Source: Sulfurospirillum sp. (GTDB lineage Bacteria > Campylobacterota > Campylobacteria > Campylobacterales > QNZT01). From it: a stretch of DNA of 23,434 nucleotides. The position numbers and the translations under genes were made by a program. Every line of letters starts with the position of its first letter. Positions within the stretch are counted from its first letter, which is position 1. Positions 15,389-22,801 of the stretch are shown in pieces. The stretch is from contig QNZT01000137.1 of assembly GCA_003978455.1 (NCBI GenBank), positions 1 to 23,434 on the forward strand, in the 5' to 3' direction. Below the pieces are notes generated by a model. The model was not told where the DNA came from. It saw only the letters and a list, made by a program, of their open reading frames with translations, and did no database searches.

Positions 15389-16776
15389 TGCTTGCCAAAA
15401 AAGATCTTCATGCTTTTCAGAACATCGTCGGAAAAGAGAATGTGTTTGACGACAAAGCACATATGCTTGCCTACTCCTACGATGCAACCCGTGTACGATA
15501 CGAACCGGATGCCGTCATTTTCCCGCGTCATGAAGAGGATGTGAGTGCGGTACTGAAGTATTGCAACGAGCACGGTATCGTCATCACACCGCGCGGTGCG
15601 GGAAGCGGATTTACCGGCGGTGCACTCCCCGCAAAAGGGGGTATCGTACTTGGATTTGAGAAGCACATGAACCGTATCCTTGAAATCGATATGGACAATA
15701 TGGTCGCTGTCGTTCAGCCCGGTGTGATCAATATGGATCTGCAGCGCGCCGCCGAAGAGGTCGGTCTCTTCTACCCGCCCGATCCCGCCAGTCAGGAGTA
15801 CACCACACTCGGCGGAAATGTCGCGGAAAATGCCGGTGGTATGCGTGCCAGCAAATACGGTATCACCAAAGATTATGTGATGGCACTGCGCGCGGTGCTG
15901 CCAAACGGCGATATCATCCGTGCCGGCAAAAAGACGATCAAGGATGTCGCGGGATACAACATCGCGGGTATTTTGATCGCCAGCGAGGGAACCCTTGCCG
16001 TCATCACCGAAATCACACTCAAACTGATCGCAAAACCGAAACTGAACCGTACTGCGATGGGGGTATTTCCCTCCGTGGATGCGGCGATGAATGCGGTCTA
16101 TAAAACCTTCGCCGCGGGTATCACGCCCGTGGCGATGGAGTTTCTCGACAACCTGACCATCCGTGCTGTCGAAGAGAAGTTTCACAAAGGGTTGCCGGTA
16201 GATGCCGGTGCGATACTCGTCACCGATGTCGACGGCAATCTCGATATCGAACTCGAAAACCAACTGGAAGAGATCGAAAAAGTTTTCGGTGAAAACGGAT
16301 GCCTGGAATTTAAAATCGCAAAAGATGAGAAAGAGGCGGCGGATATATGGTTCGCCAGACGAAATGCAAGCCAGTCGATCACCATCTACGGCTCCAAAAA
16401 GATCAACGAAGATATCACCGTGCCACGCTCTGAACTGCCGAGGCTGTTAAAAGAGATCGAAAAAGTTTCTCAGAAATACGATGTCAAAATCCCCTGTTTC
16501 GGTCATACCGGCGACGGTAACGTCCATACCAATGTCATGGTAGACGGCAGCGATCCCAAACAGCTGGAGATCGGTCATGAAGCGATTGTCGAGATCTTTA
16601 AGATCACCGTGGAGATGGGCGGTACACTCAGCGGTGAGCATGGTATCGGTCTCAGCAAGGCGCCTTTCATGAATATCGCTTTCAGCGAAGAGGAGATCAA
16701 TCTCTTCAGAGCCATAAAGCGGGCATTTGATCCCAACAATATCCTCAATCCGGGTAAAATGGCACTCGACGGGTAG
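15388..16776 (+). CDS. glcD: FAD-linked glycolate/D-lactate oxidase subunit GlcD
   Basis: This is a VAO-type flavoprotein that oxidises a 2-hydroxy acid (glycolate or D-lactate) and passes electrons to partner subunits or quinone. The FAD-binding domain has PRGAGSGFTGGALP (68-81) and TLGGNVAENAGGMRASKYG. The C-terminal FAD-oxidase domain has GHTGDGNVHTN (372-382; H373 and H380 are likely metal or substrate residues) and SGEHGIGLSK (415-424), then FDPNNILNPGKM at the end. The 462-residue length is normal. No glcE or glcF genes follow directly, as in Helicobacter HP0509, so it may act alone or with an iron-sulfur partner elsewhere. ATG at 15388-15390 is coupled to the preceding gene. Confidence 0.92.
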   Translation: MLAKKDLHAFQNIVGKENVFDDKAHMLAYSYDATRVRYEPDAVIFPRHEEDVSAVLKYCNEHGIVITPRGAGSGFTGGALPAKGGIVLGFEKHMNRILEIDMDNMVAVVQPGVINMDLQRAAEEVGLFYPPDPASQEYTTLGGNVAENAGGMRASKYGITKDYVMALRAVLPNGDIIRAGKKTIKDVAGYNIAGILIASEGTLAVITEITLKLIAKPKLNRTAMGVFPSVDAAMNAVYKTFAAGITPVAMEFLDNLTIRAVEEKFHKGLPVDAGAILVTDVDGNLDIELENQLEEIEKVFGENGCLEFKIAKDEKEAADIWFARRNASQSITIYGSKKINEDITVPRSELPRLLKEIEKVSQKYDVKIPCFGHTGDGNVHTNVMVDGSDPKQLEIGHEAIVEIFKITVEMGGTLSGEHGIGLSKAPFMNIAFSEEEINLFRAIKRAFDPNNILNPGKMALDG

Positions 16777-16792
16777 GATATGGAGGTGTGCG

Positions 16793-17596
16793 ATGCAGTT
16801 GGATAAAAAGAGGATCAAAGCCTACTTTATCGACCACAATCTGCTGCACTACGCCTCCTCTCTCAGTTTCCATACGATTCTGGCACTGATTCCGGTGCTG
16901 CTTATATCGCTCTACCTCTTTGTCCATCTCGACCTTTTTGCACCTTACCTTGAGCATATTCGCCACTTTATCTTCTCTTCTATCATACCTGTACAACAGG
17001 AGTTTATCGCCGCCAACATCGACTCCTTTATGAAAAACGCCTACCAGATGGGAGTGCTTGGACTCGTTTTCGTACTCTACGTTTCGGTAATGTTTTTCGA
17101 CGATTTCGAATATGTCATCAACAAAATCTACGACGTACCGCCCCGCCGCTTTTTACACTCGATCTCCATCTATCTGACACTGGTCATACTGATGCCCATC
17201 GGCGTTGCTATATCCTTTTACATGACGATCAAAGCCAATCTCCTGCTACACAGTTTTTACTATACACACTGGATCAATGCACTCTCGATCTCATCTTTCA
17301 TGATCACATGGTTTCTCTTTTTCATCATCTACAAGATCGCACCCAATATCAGAGTGCACAACCGAAGCGCTTTAGCCAGCTCTTTTATCGCATCGCTGAT
17401 CTGGTATATCTCCAAAATGCTCTTTGTCTATTACATAACATTTAATAAAACCTACGCCACACTCTACGGCTCGTTCAGCACCATTATGTTCTTTCTGATC
17501 TGGATCTATCTCTCCTGGATCATCTTTTTGTACGGTGTCAAACTCTGCTACTATCTGAACAAGCGTATAGAGACAACGGGGAGACTATTTGGATAA
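16793..17596 (+). CDS. YihY/BrkB-family inner-membrane protein
   Basis: The 267-residue integral membrane protein starts MQLDKKRIKAYFIDHNLLHY and has about six transmembrane helices. The family pattern is LSFHTILALIPVLLISL, then FDDFEYVINKIYDVPPRR, and a C-terminal YGSFSTIMFFLIWIYLSW. Members were once annotated as ribonuclease BN, but that was a misassignment; the function is unknown, possibly transport. I chose ATG at 16793, with GGAGGT at 16782-16787, rather than an in-frame ATG at 16727 inside glcD. It follows glcD by 16 bases. Its stop codon is the first base triplet of the tandem repeat that follows. Confidence 0.9.
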   Translation: MQLDKKRIKAYFIDHNLLHYASSLSFHTILALIPVLLISLYLFVHLDLFAPYLEHIRHFIFSSIIPVQQEFIAANIDSFMKNAYQMGVLGLVFVLYVSVMFFDDFEYVINKIYDVPPRRFLHSISIYLTLVILMPIGVAISFYMTIKANLLLHSFYYTHWINALSISSFMITWFLFFIIYKIAPNIRVHNRSALASSFIASLIWYISKMLFVYYITFNKTYATLYGSFSTIMFFLIWIYLSWIIFLYGVKLCYYLNKRIETTGRLFG

Positions 17597-17754
17597 CACT
17601 TTTGGAACAGAGTCCCAAAAGCTACGCTAACGCTAAGTTCTGCTCAGCGCAGGGCTCACGCGCAGATATTATCATCTGGTTAACGCTTTTGGAACGAAGT
17701 CCCAAATGCTACGCTAACGCTAAGTTCTGCTCAGCGCAGGGCTCACGCGCAGAT
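17594..17754. repeat. Two tandem copies of a 74-base GC-rich repeat (period 87)
   Basis: Copy 1 is 17594-17667 and copy 2 is 17681-17754, identical except for four bases by my comparison, with a 13-base spacer. Each starts TAAC(A/G)CTTTTGGAAC, can fold a hairpin (CTTTTGGAAC with GTCCCAAAAG in copy 1), and goes on to ACGCTAACGCTAAG and CAGCGCAGGGCTCACGCG. The segment is richer in GC than the DNA to its right. It fills the gap between the YihY-family gene and the convergent small membrane protein gene. It could be a small interspersed element or a bidirectional termination structure. The open frame running through it (17602-17880) has period-29 protein repeats and is not accepted as a gene. Confidence 0.8.
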
Positions 17755-17773
17755 GAACCGCGCTTGGATTTTT

Positions 17774-18061
17774 TTAACCAAAAATACTCTTCCCCGCCAG
17801 CATCGCTACAAACACCACGATCTGCAATCCCGAGAAAAAGCGCACATAGTACTTTTTATCGTATAAAAAAGCGAGTGTAAGCCCCGCCAGAGACGTTATC
17901 GCAAAGAGGATGAAAAGGATAAGAAGCAAACGAACATTCTCTTCCGGATAGCGCAAAACATCCACATCGATAAAAAATGTCTGAGCAGCCGTAAAAAATC
18001 CCCAAATGACCAGAAAAAGGTCAAGCCAAAACAGTAACATTAAATAATTTTTGACACGCAT
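17774..18061 (-). CDS. Small three-helix membrane protein, function unknown
   Basis: The 95-residue hydrophobic protein begins MRVKNYLMLLFWLDLFLVIW. Predicted helices are at about 6-30, 45-67 and 74-92. The short acidic loop after the first helix (DVDVLRYPEENV) and the Lys/Tyr-rich loop DKKYYVRF suggest a defined topology. I do not recognise a family. I chose ATG at 18059-18061 because AGGAG lies six bases upstream; the frame stays open to 18130, but that part lacks a ribosome site. It is transcribed alone and divergently from the PilJ-type operon, and convergently with the repeat at 17594-17754. Confidence 0.7.
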   Translation of the reverse strand: MRVKNYLMLLFWLDLFLVIWGFFTAAQTFFIDVDVLRYPEENVRLLLILFILFAITSLAGLTLAFLYDKKYYVRFFSGLQIVVFVAMLAGKSIFG

Positions 18062-18123
18062 CACAACTCCTGAAACAAATTTTAACACGAAATAGAGCAA
18101 ATTTCCGGTACTGCCGCTATAAG

Positions 18124-18153
18124 TTGTCATAAATATACCAAATTATTTGACAA
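18124..18153. promoter_or_regulatory. Inverted repeat in the divergent promoter region
   Basis: TTGTCA (18124-18129) and TGACAA (18148-18153) are exact 6-base arms 18 bases apart, in the 177-base gap between the small membrane protein gene and the PilJ-type operon. The second arm overlaps a TTGACA that looks like a -35 box at 18147-18152, though no good -10 stands 17 bases after it. Alternative plus-strand promoter: TAGACA (18176-18181), 17 bases, TATATC (18199-18204). Either could serve the PilJ-type operon. The region is strongly AT-rich. Confidence 0.3.
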
Positions 18154-18238
18154 AAGTGATAAAAATCCTACTTTTTAGACAATATTAAGTTAATATTTTA
18201 TATCATAACTATATATATTATATAAGGATATAATTATT

Positions 18239-19003
18239 TTGGTAAAAATTTTAATCTCTCTTTTACTTTTCATGATGTCACTGCTTCATGCTGTCGAGAT
18301 CAACAATATCTCCGAAGCGATCGACCTTGCAGGTAAACAGAGGATGTATACCCAGCGATTGCTTAAAGATTATGCGATGATCGGCATGAAAAACCATTTT
18401 GGTGCCCCCGATAAAGATCTTGATGAGATTATGCGCCATTTTGAAGATCACCTGAATGCACTCGACCGATTCAATAAAGATGCCGCAACAAAAGCCAAAA
18501 TAGAGAAAGCAAAACAATCCTGGTCGTCAATTAAACCTCTGCTGCAAAAAACGCCAAACACGGCTGATGCCGCAAAATTGCAAAGCGATCTTGAGAAGCT
18601 GCTTAAAATATCTGACGATGTAACCAAAAGCTTTGCCGCACAGTCCCACTCTTCCACCGGTGAGATAATCAATATCTCCGGACGACAGAGAATGTTGTCA
18701 CAGCGTATGGCAAGTCTCTATATGCTCAAGACATGGGGCATTCAAGACCCTCAGTTTCAAAAGAAGCTGAAAGAGTCCATGCAACTTTTTAAAACATCGC
18801 TGGAGAAGTTACTCCATTACGACAAAAATACACCACAGATCAAAACACTGTTACAAAAAGCGAAACGTGATTTTATGTTTTTTGAGATCATGGGAAGATC
18901 CAAGTCAAAATTTATCCCGGCACTGATCTATAAGAAATCCAATGAGATTTTAAAAAATATGAACAGTGCAACCAAACTATATACACAATTAAAAACGAAC
19001 TGA
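18239..19003 (+). CDS. Exported protein with two PilJ-type repeats (1 of 3)
   Basis: The 254-residue product has a signal peptide (MVKILISLLLFMMSLLHA, cleavage before VEINN) and no further membrane helix, so it should be periplasmic. Two PilJ/NarX-like motifs are present: AGKQRMYTQR (31-40) and SGRQRMLSQR (147-156), exactly 116 residues apart. Each begins a helix in a bundle of about 100 residues. In receptors such as PilJ and NarX this kind of domain is the periplasmic sensor; here it is free of any signalling part. The start is TTG at 18239-18241 with AAGGA ten bases upstream; no ATG gives a proper signal peptide. It is first of four co-directional genes, with 16 bases to the next. Confidence 0.82.
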   Translation: MVKILISLLLFMMSLLHAVEINNISEAIDLAGKQRMYTQRLLKDYAMIGMKNHFGAPDKDLDEIMRHFEDHLNALDRFNKDAATKAKIEKAKQSWSSIKPLLQKTPNTADAAKLQSDLEKLLKISDDVTKSFAAQSHSSTGEIINISGRQRMLSQRMASLYMLKTWGIQDPQFQKKLKESMQLFKTSLEKLLHYDKNTPQIKTLLQKAKRDFMFFEIMGRSKSKFIPALIYKKSNEILKNMNSATKLYTQLKTN

Positions 19004-19019
19004 TAAGGATAGAAGAATT

Positions 19020-19838
19020 ATGCAAAAACTATTACTCAAAATCGGCGTCATACTGGGACTTTTCTTCGCTTGTGTAAATGCCGGAAATATGCAACTCACA
19101 ACTGTCAACGGCTCTCCGCGTGTAGTGATCAACGCAACAGATGCTTCTCTTTTGGATATTGCAGGAAGACAGAGAATGCTTTCACAGCGTATCGCCAAAG
19201 ACTACCTCTATATCGGTAACAAAGTCGCAGTCAGCAAAGCCAACAAACAACTTAAAGCTTCACTTGGAGAGTTTAAGAGAGCAAACAAAAAGCTGATGAG
19301 CGTCATCAACGATCCTGAAATCCAGAATCTACTCACGTTTGTCCAGATGAGTTTCGATGAGTTTAACGATCTTATTAAAAAACCATTCAACCTGGACAAT
19401 GCCCAGCTTGCACTCGATTTAAGCGAATCGATTCTTGAGGGAAGCCAGTATGTCGTCGATTCTCTGACGGACAAGATGGGTCACAAAGATTCAGAAATCG
19501 TTGCAAAAGCCGGTAAACAGAGAATGCTGGCACAACGTATCGCCAAGTATTATATCGCATATCAATCCGGAATCAAAGATAAAAATACCGTCGATCAGAT
19601 GAAGTTAGCGGTCAAAAACTTCTCCATGAACCATCAGGCACTGATGAAAAACCCGAACAATACTCCGACCATTAACCAGAAACTGGCACAAATAGACAAA
19701 CTCTGGAAAATTGTCTATAAATTTTATCTTAAAATCGAAAAAGGCGGTCTGCCGTTTATCGTATTTACAACGACAGACGATATCACTGAAAAGATGAATG
19801 AGATCACAAAACTCTACGTCTCGTTGTATCAAAAATAA
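19020..19838 (+). CDS. Exported protein with two PilJ-type repeats (2 of 3)
   Basis: The 272-residue paralogue of the preceding gene product has a signal peptide (MQKLLLKIGVILGLFFACVNA) and two motifs, AGRQRMLSQR (48-57) and AGKQRMLAQR (164-173), again 116 residues apart, each followed by IAK-x-Y. This is the closest of the three to the PilJ consensus. It has no transmembrane anchor or cytoplasmic domain. The family (PF13675-like, 'type IV pili methyl-accepting chemotaxis transducer N-term') is linked to nitrate/nitrite sensing in NarX-like proteins and to an unknown ligand in PilJ, so ligand binding in the periplasm is plausible. AAGGATAG precedes the ATG at 19020. The next gene follows after 12 bases. 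Confidence 0.85.
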   Translation: MQKLLLKIGVILGLFFACVNAGNMQLTTVNGSPRVVINATDASLLDIAGRQRMLSQRIAKDYLYIGNKVAVSKANKQLKASLGEFKRANKKLMSVINDPEIQNLLTFVQMSFDEFNDLIKKPFNLDNAQLALDLSESILEGSQYVVDSLTDKMGHKDSEIVAKAGKQRMLAQRIAKYYIAYQSGIKDKNTVDQMKLAVKNFSMNHQALMKNPNNTPTINQKLAQIDKLWKIVYKFYLKIEKGGLPFIVFTTTDDITEKMNEITKLYVSLYQK

Positions 19839-19850
19839 TCGGAGTTCGTT

Positions 19851-20501
19851 TTGAAGATAGTCATCGCATTTTTACTCATTTTCGCTTCTATGCAACTTCA
19901 GGCACAAATGGTCAAAGCTGCCGAAGATTTCAAATATCTGAGTGAAAGATTTGCCAATGATTACCTCTTCTTGCTCAATGATCCCAAACAGTTCAAATAC
20001 CGCTCAGAACTTCGAAACACTATAAAAGAGATGGAAGAGGATCTTCGTATCATGGCAAAAGAGACCCGTAACGAAGATATTCACTCCATTCTCGACTATC
20101 TCTCCTATACCAAAGATGAACTGCAAGATCTGCTGGACGAAGGTCTCAAAAAAGAGAATGCACAAAAAGTACTTGATGCCACAAGCTCGATAGTCGAAGG
20201 TGTTGATTCTATACTTCAAAATTTGCATCAGACTCTTTTCAAAGATGAACTGAAATACCATATCATGAAACTCTCGAAACTCTATATGGCAATTCATCTG
20301 AGCATCGATCCGCAGGAGAATAGAACCAATCTTCGCAACGAACTGCATACTGTAGACGCAATGCTTCAAAACCATAATAGAACGCTATATATGACGTGGC
20401 ATACGTATAAAAGGTTATTTACCACCTCTCCACACTATTTTATACCTCACCTTACCGCTATCGCGGTAGCAGATCTTGAAGAGAGTATCAATCGGCTATG
20501 A
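19851..20501 (+). CDS. Exported degenerate PilJ-like helical protein (3 of 3)
   Basis: The 216-residue product has a signal peptide (MKIVIAFLLIFASMQLQA) and an all-helical mature part. It lacks the QRM-x-x-QR core, but its first helix AEDFKYLSERFANDYLFL (24-41) lines up with AGRQRMLSQRIAKDYLYI of the gene before it, keeping A, L-S, R, A, D-Y-L. A weaker second match is KYHIMKLSKLYMAIHL near 135-150. It is therefore probably a diverged paralogue that has lost the usual ligand-site residues. The start is TTG at 19851 with GGAG six bases upstream. Its stop overlaps the next start in ATGA, tying its translation to the membrane NIT-type protein. Homology is inferred by eye. Confidence 0.68.
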   Translation: MKIVIAFLLIFASMQLQAQMVKAAEDFKYLSERFANDYLFLLNDPKQFKYRSELRNTIKEMEEDLRIMAKETRNEDIHSILDYLSYTKDELQDLLDEGLKKENAQKVLDATSSIVEGVDSILQNLHQTLFKDELKYHIMKLSKLYMAIHLSIDPQENRTNLRNELHTVDAMLQNHNRTLYMTWHTYKRLFTTSPHYFIPHLTAIAVADLEESINRL

Positions 20502-22240
20502 AAGAGATCTCCAGAAAACTCTTTTTTCTATTCATGATCATTGCAACTCTGTTTGCTGCTATTTATTTTACAAATCGTGCATGGAAAGCATTCCGTAACT
20601 ATCAGATTGTCCAGTCCAGTGATATATATATCGGACTTGCGGATCAACTCAATAATTTAGCCAGAAAACTTGAAGAGGAACGGGCATTGACCGCTCTTTA
20701 TCTCGGAACCAAAGGCAATCTGGTATTTCGTAAAATTGTAGAGAAGAGAGAACAGAGTGACGATGCCGTGATACAGCTGCAAAGATACTTAAGCAAACAC
20801 CCCAAACTCTCTCCACTGAAAAATAGATTTAGTAATCTTCATGAAGACCTGAGATATGTGCGTTCACGCGTCGATGTTATCAATGACGACTACCACAACA
20901 TACTCTTTGTCTACTACCAAAATAAAATCATTTCACCTCTGCTGGAGGAGATGCGTACCTGGATACAAAAGCTTGGTCAAAGTATCCACTCGGTACACCC
21001 CTACTTCATCACATACAACGAACTGGTCACGCTGCGAAATACACTAAATCATGAACAGAGTTATATCACGTACATATTGGCACGCAATCAGAAAATGACG
21101 ATGCAAGATCTGGGCTACTGGGAGGAGATACTCAAAAAAGAGCAGTTACCTCTCCTGGAGCGGCTAAATGGTAAACCGATCTATCAGATGATACAAAAAA
21201 TATTTCACAAAGATAGACTGACCCAAACAGCTGCGTCTATCAGAAGAACCATGCTGCGTGGTTCCGCCAACGGTCACTATGCGATGGATACAAAAATCGC
21301 AATACGACAGATGCAACAAAATGTCGACTTTGTGTCCAAAACCGAAAAGACACTTTTTGACTATCTCAAATCACTTGATTTTAAGGCTATCATCCCGGTA
21401 TCGCTATATACCAACCTTGCCGCCATATTATCTGCACTGGTCACACTTTTTTACCTGATTCGCATCTTCAAGAGATCTCGCTCCTTTACAAAGCTTCAAA
21501 AAGAGACAGAAAATCCGGATATTCAAATCAAACACCATTTTGAAAAAGGTAGTTCAACCAAAAACCGACATAACCCCCTATATCCCGATACGCTGGCACT
21601 ACCACAGGAAATAGTGACCGATAGCGAAGATTTGCCTTTGACCAATATCGCACCGTTACAGCAAGATAGATCTGTTCAAGAGGAAGAGGAGATTGTCGAG
21701 AAACCGCAGGCAACTCCCAAAGAAGAGGAGCGGAGCATACTAGAGAGTACATTTTCGCCGATTCGCAGCATGAAAGAGCTTATCAAACCTTATATCCAGA
21801 TAGCGCAGCGTCACAACATATCCTTTCACTATTCGATAGATCCCTCGTTACCGGATATCTGTATCGGTGACCCTGAAAAGATCAAACAGATACTGAAACT
21901 CTTTCTTGATTCTGCAATGGAGACAGGCAATGCCCGAAAAGAGGTGATTTTACGTATTGAAAATGTCGCACAGAAAAAGTTTGAAACTGCCCTCTCCATC
22001 ACTATTAAAGATTCGGGTAAATATATCTCTGATGAAGAGCGCAGAAAGATAAGAAGAGGTTCCTCCAAAAGCGCCAATCCTCTCTCAGAAACATTTGCAT
22101 CACACAATCGGGATTTTATCAAAGCAGGACAACTTATCAAGAGACTCGATGGAAACCTCCAGATCCAAAGTGACCAAAAAGAGGGAACGGAGTTTATAAT
22201 CTCCCTGAACCTCAAAAGATTTATTTCAACAGAAAATTAG
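20498..22240 (+). CDS. Membrane NIT-domain sensor with degenerate histidine-kinase-like ATPase domain
   Basis: The 580-residue product has a transmembrane helix at 7-26, a periplasmic all-helical domain at about 40-296 with the NIT hallmark LEEERALTALYLG (58-70), a second helix at 299-322, an acidic linker (about 330-412) and a C-terminal domain (about 418-572) that aligns with the segment after the dimerisation helices of hybrid kinases (PIRSMKELIKPYI; DICIGDPEKIKQILKLF) and with HATPase_c. The usual His-Glu phosphoacceptor helix is absent, the N box reads FLDSAMETG without its Asn, the G1 box is DSGKYI and no GxGLxI G2 box is seen (FIKAGQLIKRL), though GTEF remains. It is probably not an active kinase. 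NIT domains sense nitrate and nitrite in NasR-type proteins; the ligand here is unproven. Confidence 0.8.
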   Translation: MKEISRKLFFLFMIIATLFAAIYFTNRAWKAFRNYQIVQSSDIYIGLADQLNNLARKLEEERALTALYLGTKGNLVFRKIVEKREQSDDAVIQLQRYLSKHPKLSPLKNRFSNLHEDLRYVRSRVDVINDDYHNILFVYYQNKIISPLLEEMRTWIQKLGQSIHSVHPYFITYNELVTLRNTLNHEQSYITYILARNQKMTMQDLGYWEEILKKEQLPLLERLNGKPIYQMIQKIFHKDRLTQTAASIRRTMLRGSANGHYAMDTKIAIRQMQQNVDFVSKTEKTLFDYLKSLDFKAIIPVSLYTNLAAILSALVTLFYLIRIFKRSRSFTKLQKETENPDIQIKHHFEKGSSTKNRHNPLYPDTLALPQEIVTDSEDLPLTNIAPLQQDRSVQEEEEIVEKPQATPKEEERSILESTFSPIRSMKELIKPYIQIAQRHNISFHYSIDPSLPDICIGDPEKIKQILKLFLDSAMETGNARKEVILRIENVAQKKFETALSITIKDSGKYISDEERRKIRRGSSKSANPLSETFASHNRDFIKAGQLIKRLDGNLQIQSDQKEGTEFIISLNLKRFISTEN

Positions 22241-22276
22241 ATTACCACTGTACTAACAGATAGTCTGAATTGATCC

Positions 22277-22732
22277 CTAAATATTGACACTTCCTCTCAC
22301 CATATGTACTTTGCCTTCTCTATCTTTCCATTTAAGCTGGTATTGCCATGTGCCTCCCATTGAAAAGTTGACTTTTCCGATATAAGCACTGCCCTCTTTT
22401 TTGAGTTTGGTTTTGTACTCCATATAGGGCATTCCCGGCATCTCAGGCATAAAAAATTTGATTTTGACTTTAACATCATCTTTTTTTGTACCGTTTTGAA
22501 ATACGGTCACTTTGATGGCATTGTTCCCGACAACTAACGGTTTTTCACTCTCCAAAACCAGTCGATATCCATCTTTCTCTTTCACTTCATGAAGCATACC
22601 GTTTTGGAAACCGCTTTTTTGCGTCATACCACTGCCGCATTTTCCCGCACCGCACTGCATACCCTGCGCATTTGCCGTTGCGTAGCCGATTATGAGCATA
22701 AAGGGGATCGTCAATACTATTTTTCTTTTCAT
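22277..22732 (-). CDS. Secreted YtkA/FixH-like protein with Cys and Met clusters
   Basis: The 151-residue exported protein has a signal peptide of about 22 residues (ending YATANA) and an N-terminal motif QCGAGKCGSGM (C27, C32). A beta-sandwich region like YtkA/FixH follows: PLVVGNNAIKVTVFQNG, the Met-rich strand FFMPEMPGMPYMEY (Met95, 98, 101, 104), and GGTWQYQLKWKD at the end. The Cys pair and Met row could bind Cu(I), but this is inference. It lies 69 bases downstream of a sensor kinase on the same strand, so a metal-responsive pair is plausible. I chose ATG at 22730-22732, since AAGGA is seven bases upstream; the ATG at 22738 is too close to that site. Confidence 0.75.
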   Translation of the reverse strand: MKRKIVLTIPFMLIIGYATANAQGMQCGAGKCGSGMTQKSGFQNGMLHEVKEKDGYRLVLESEKPLVVGNNAIKVTVFQNGTKKDDVKVKIKFFMPEMPGMPYMEYKTKLKKEGSAYIGKVNFSMGGTWQYQLKWKDREGKVHMVRGSVNI

Positions 22733-22801
22733 CTTCATATCCTTTTGTTTGATTGATTTGATAAGCAGATCATACAAAAAGTGTGTGGAGTATGTGTGTA
22801 G

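Noticed and set aside
15361..16263. 300-codon minus-strand open frame
   Set aside because: Antisense to glcD, whose FAD motifs are clear; no initiation signal.
17602..17880. 92-codon open frame with two near-identical 29-residue repeats
   Set aside because: It is created by the tandem DNA repeat, has no ribosome site, overlaps the opposite-strand membrane protein gene, and has low-complexity composition unlike its neighbours.
22241..22276. Possible terminator between convergent genes
   Set aside because: Only a very weak pairing can be drawn and no T-run follows; nothing supportable.
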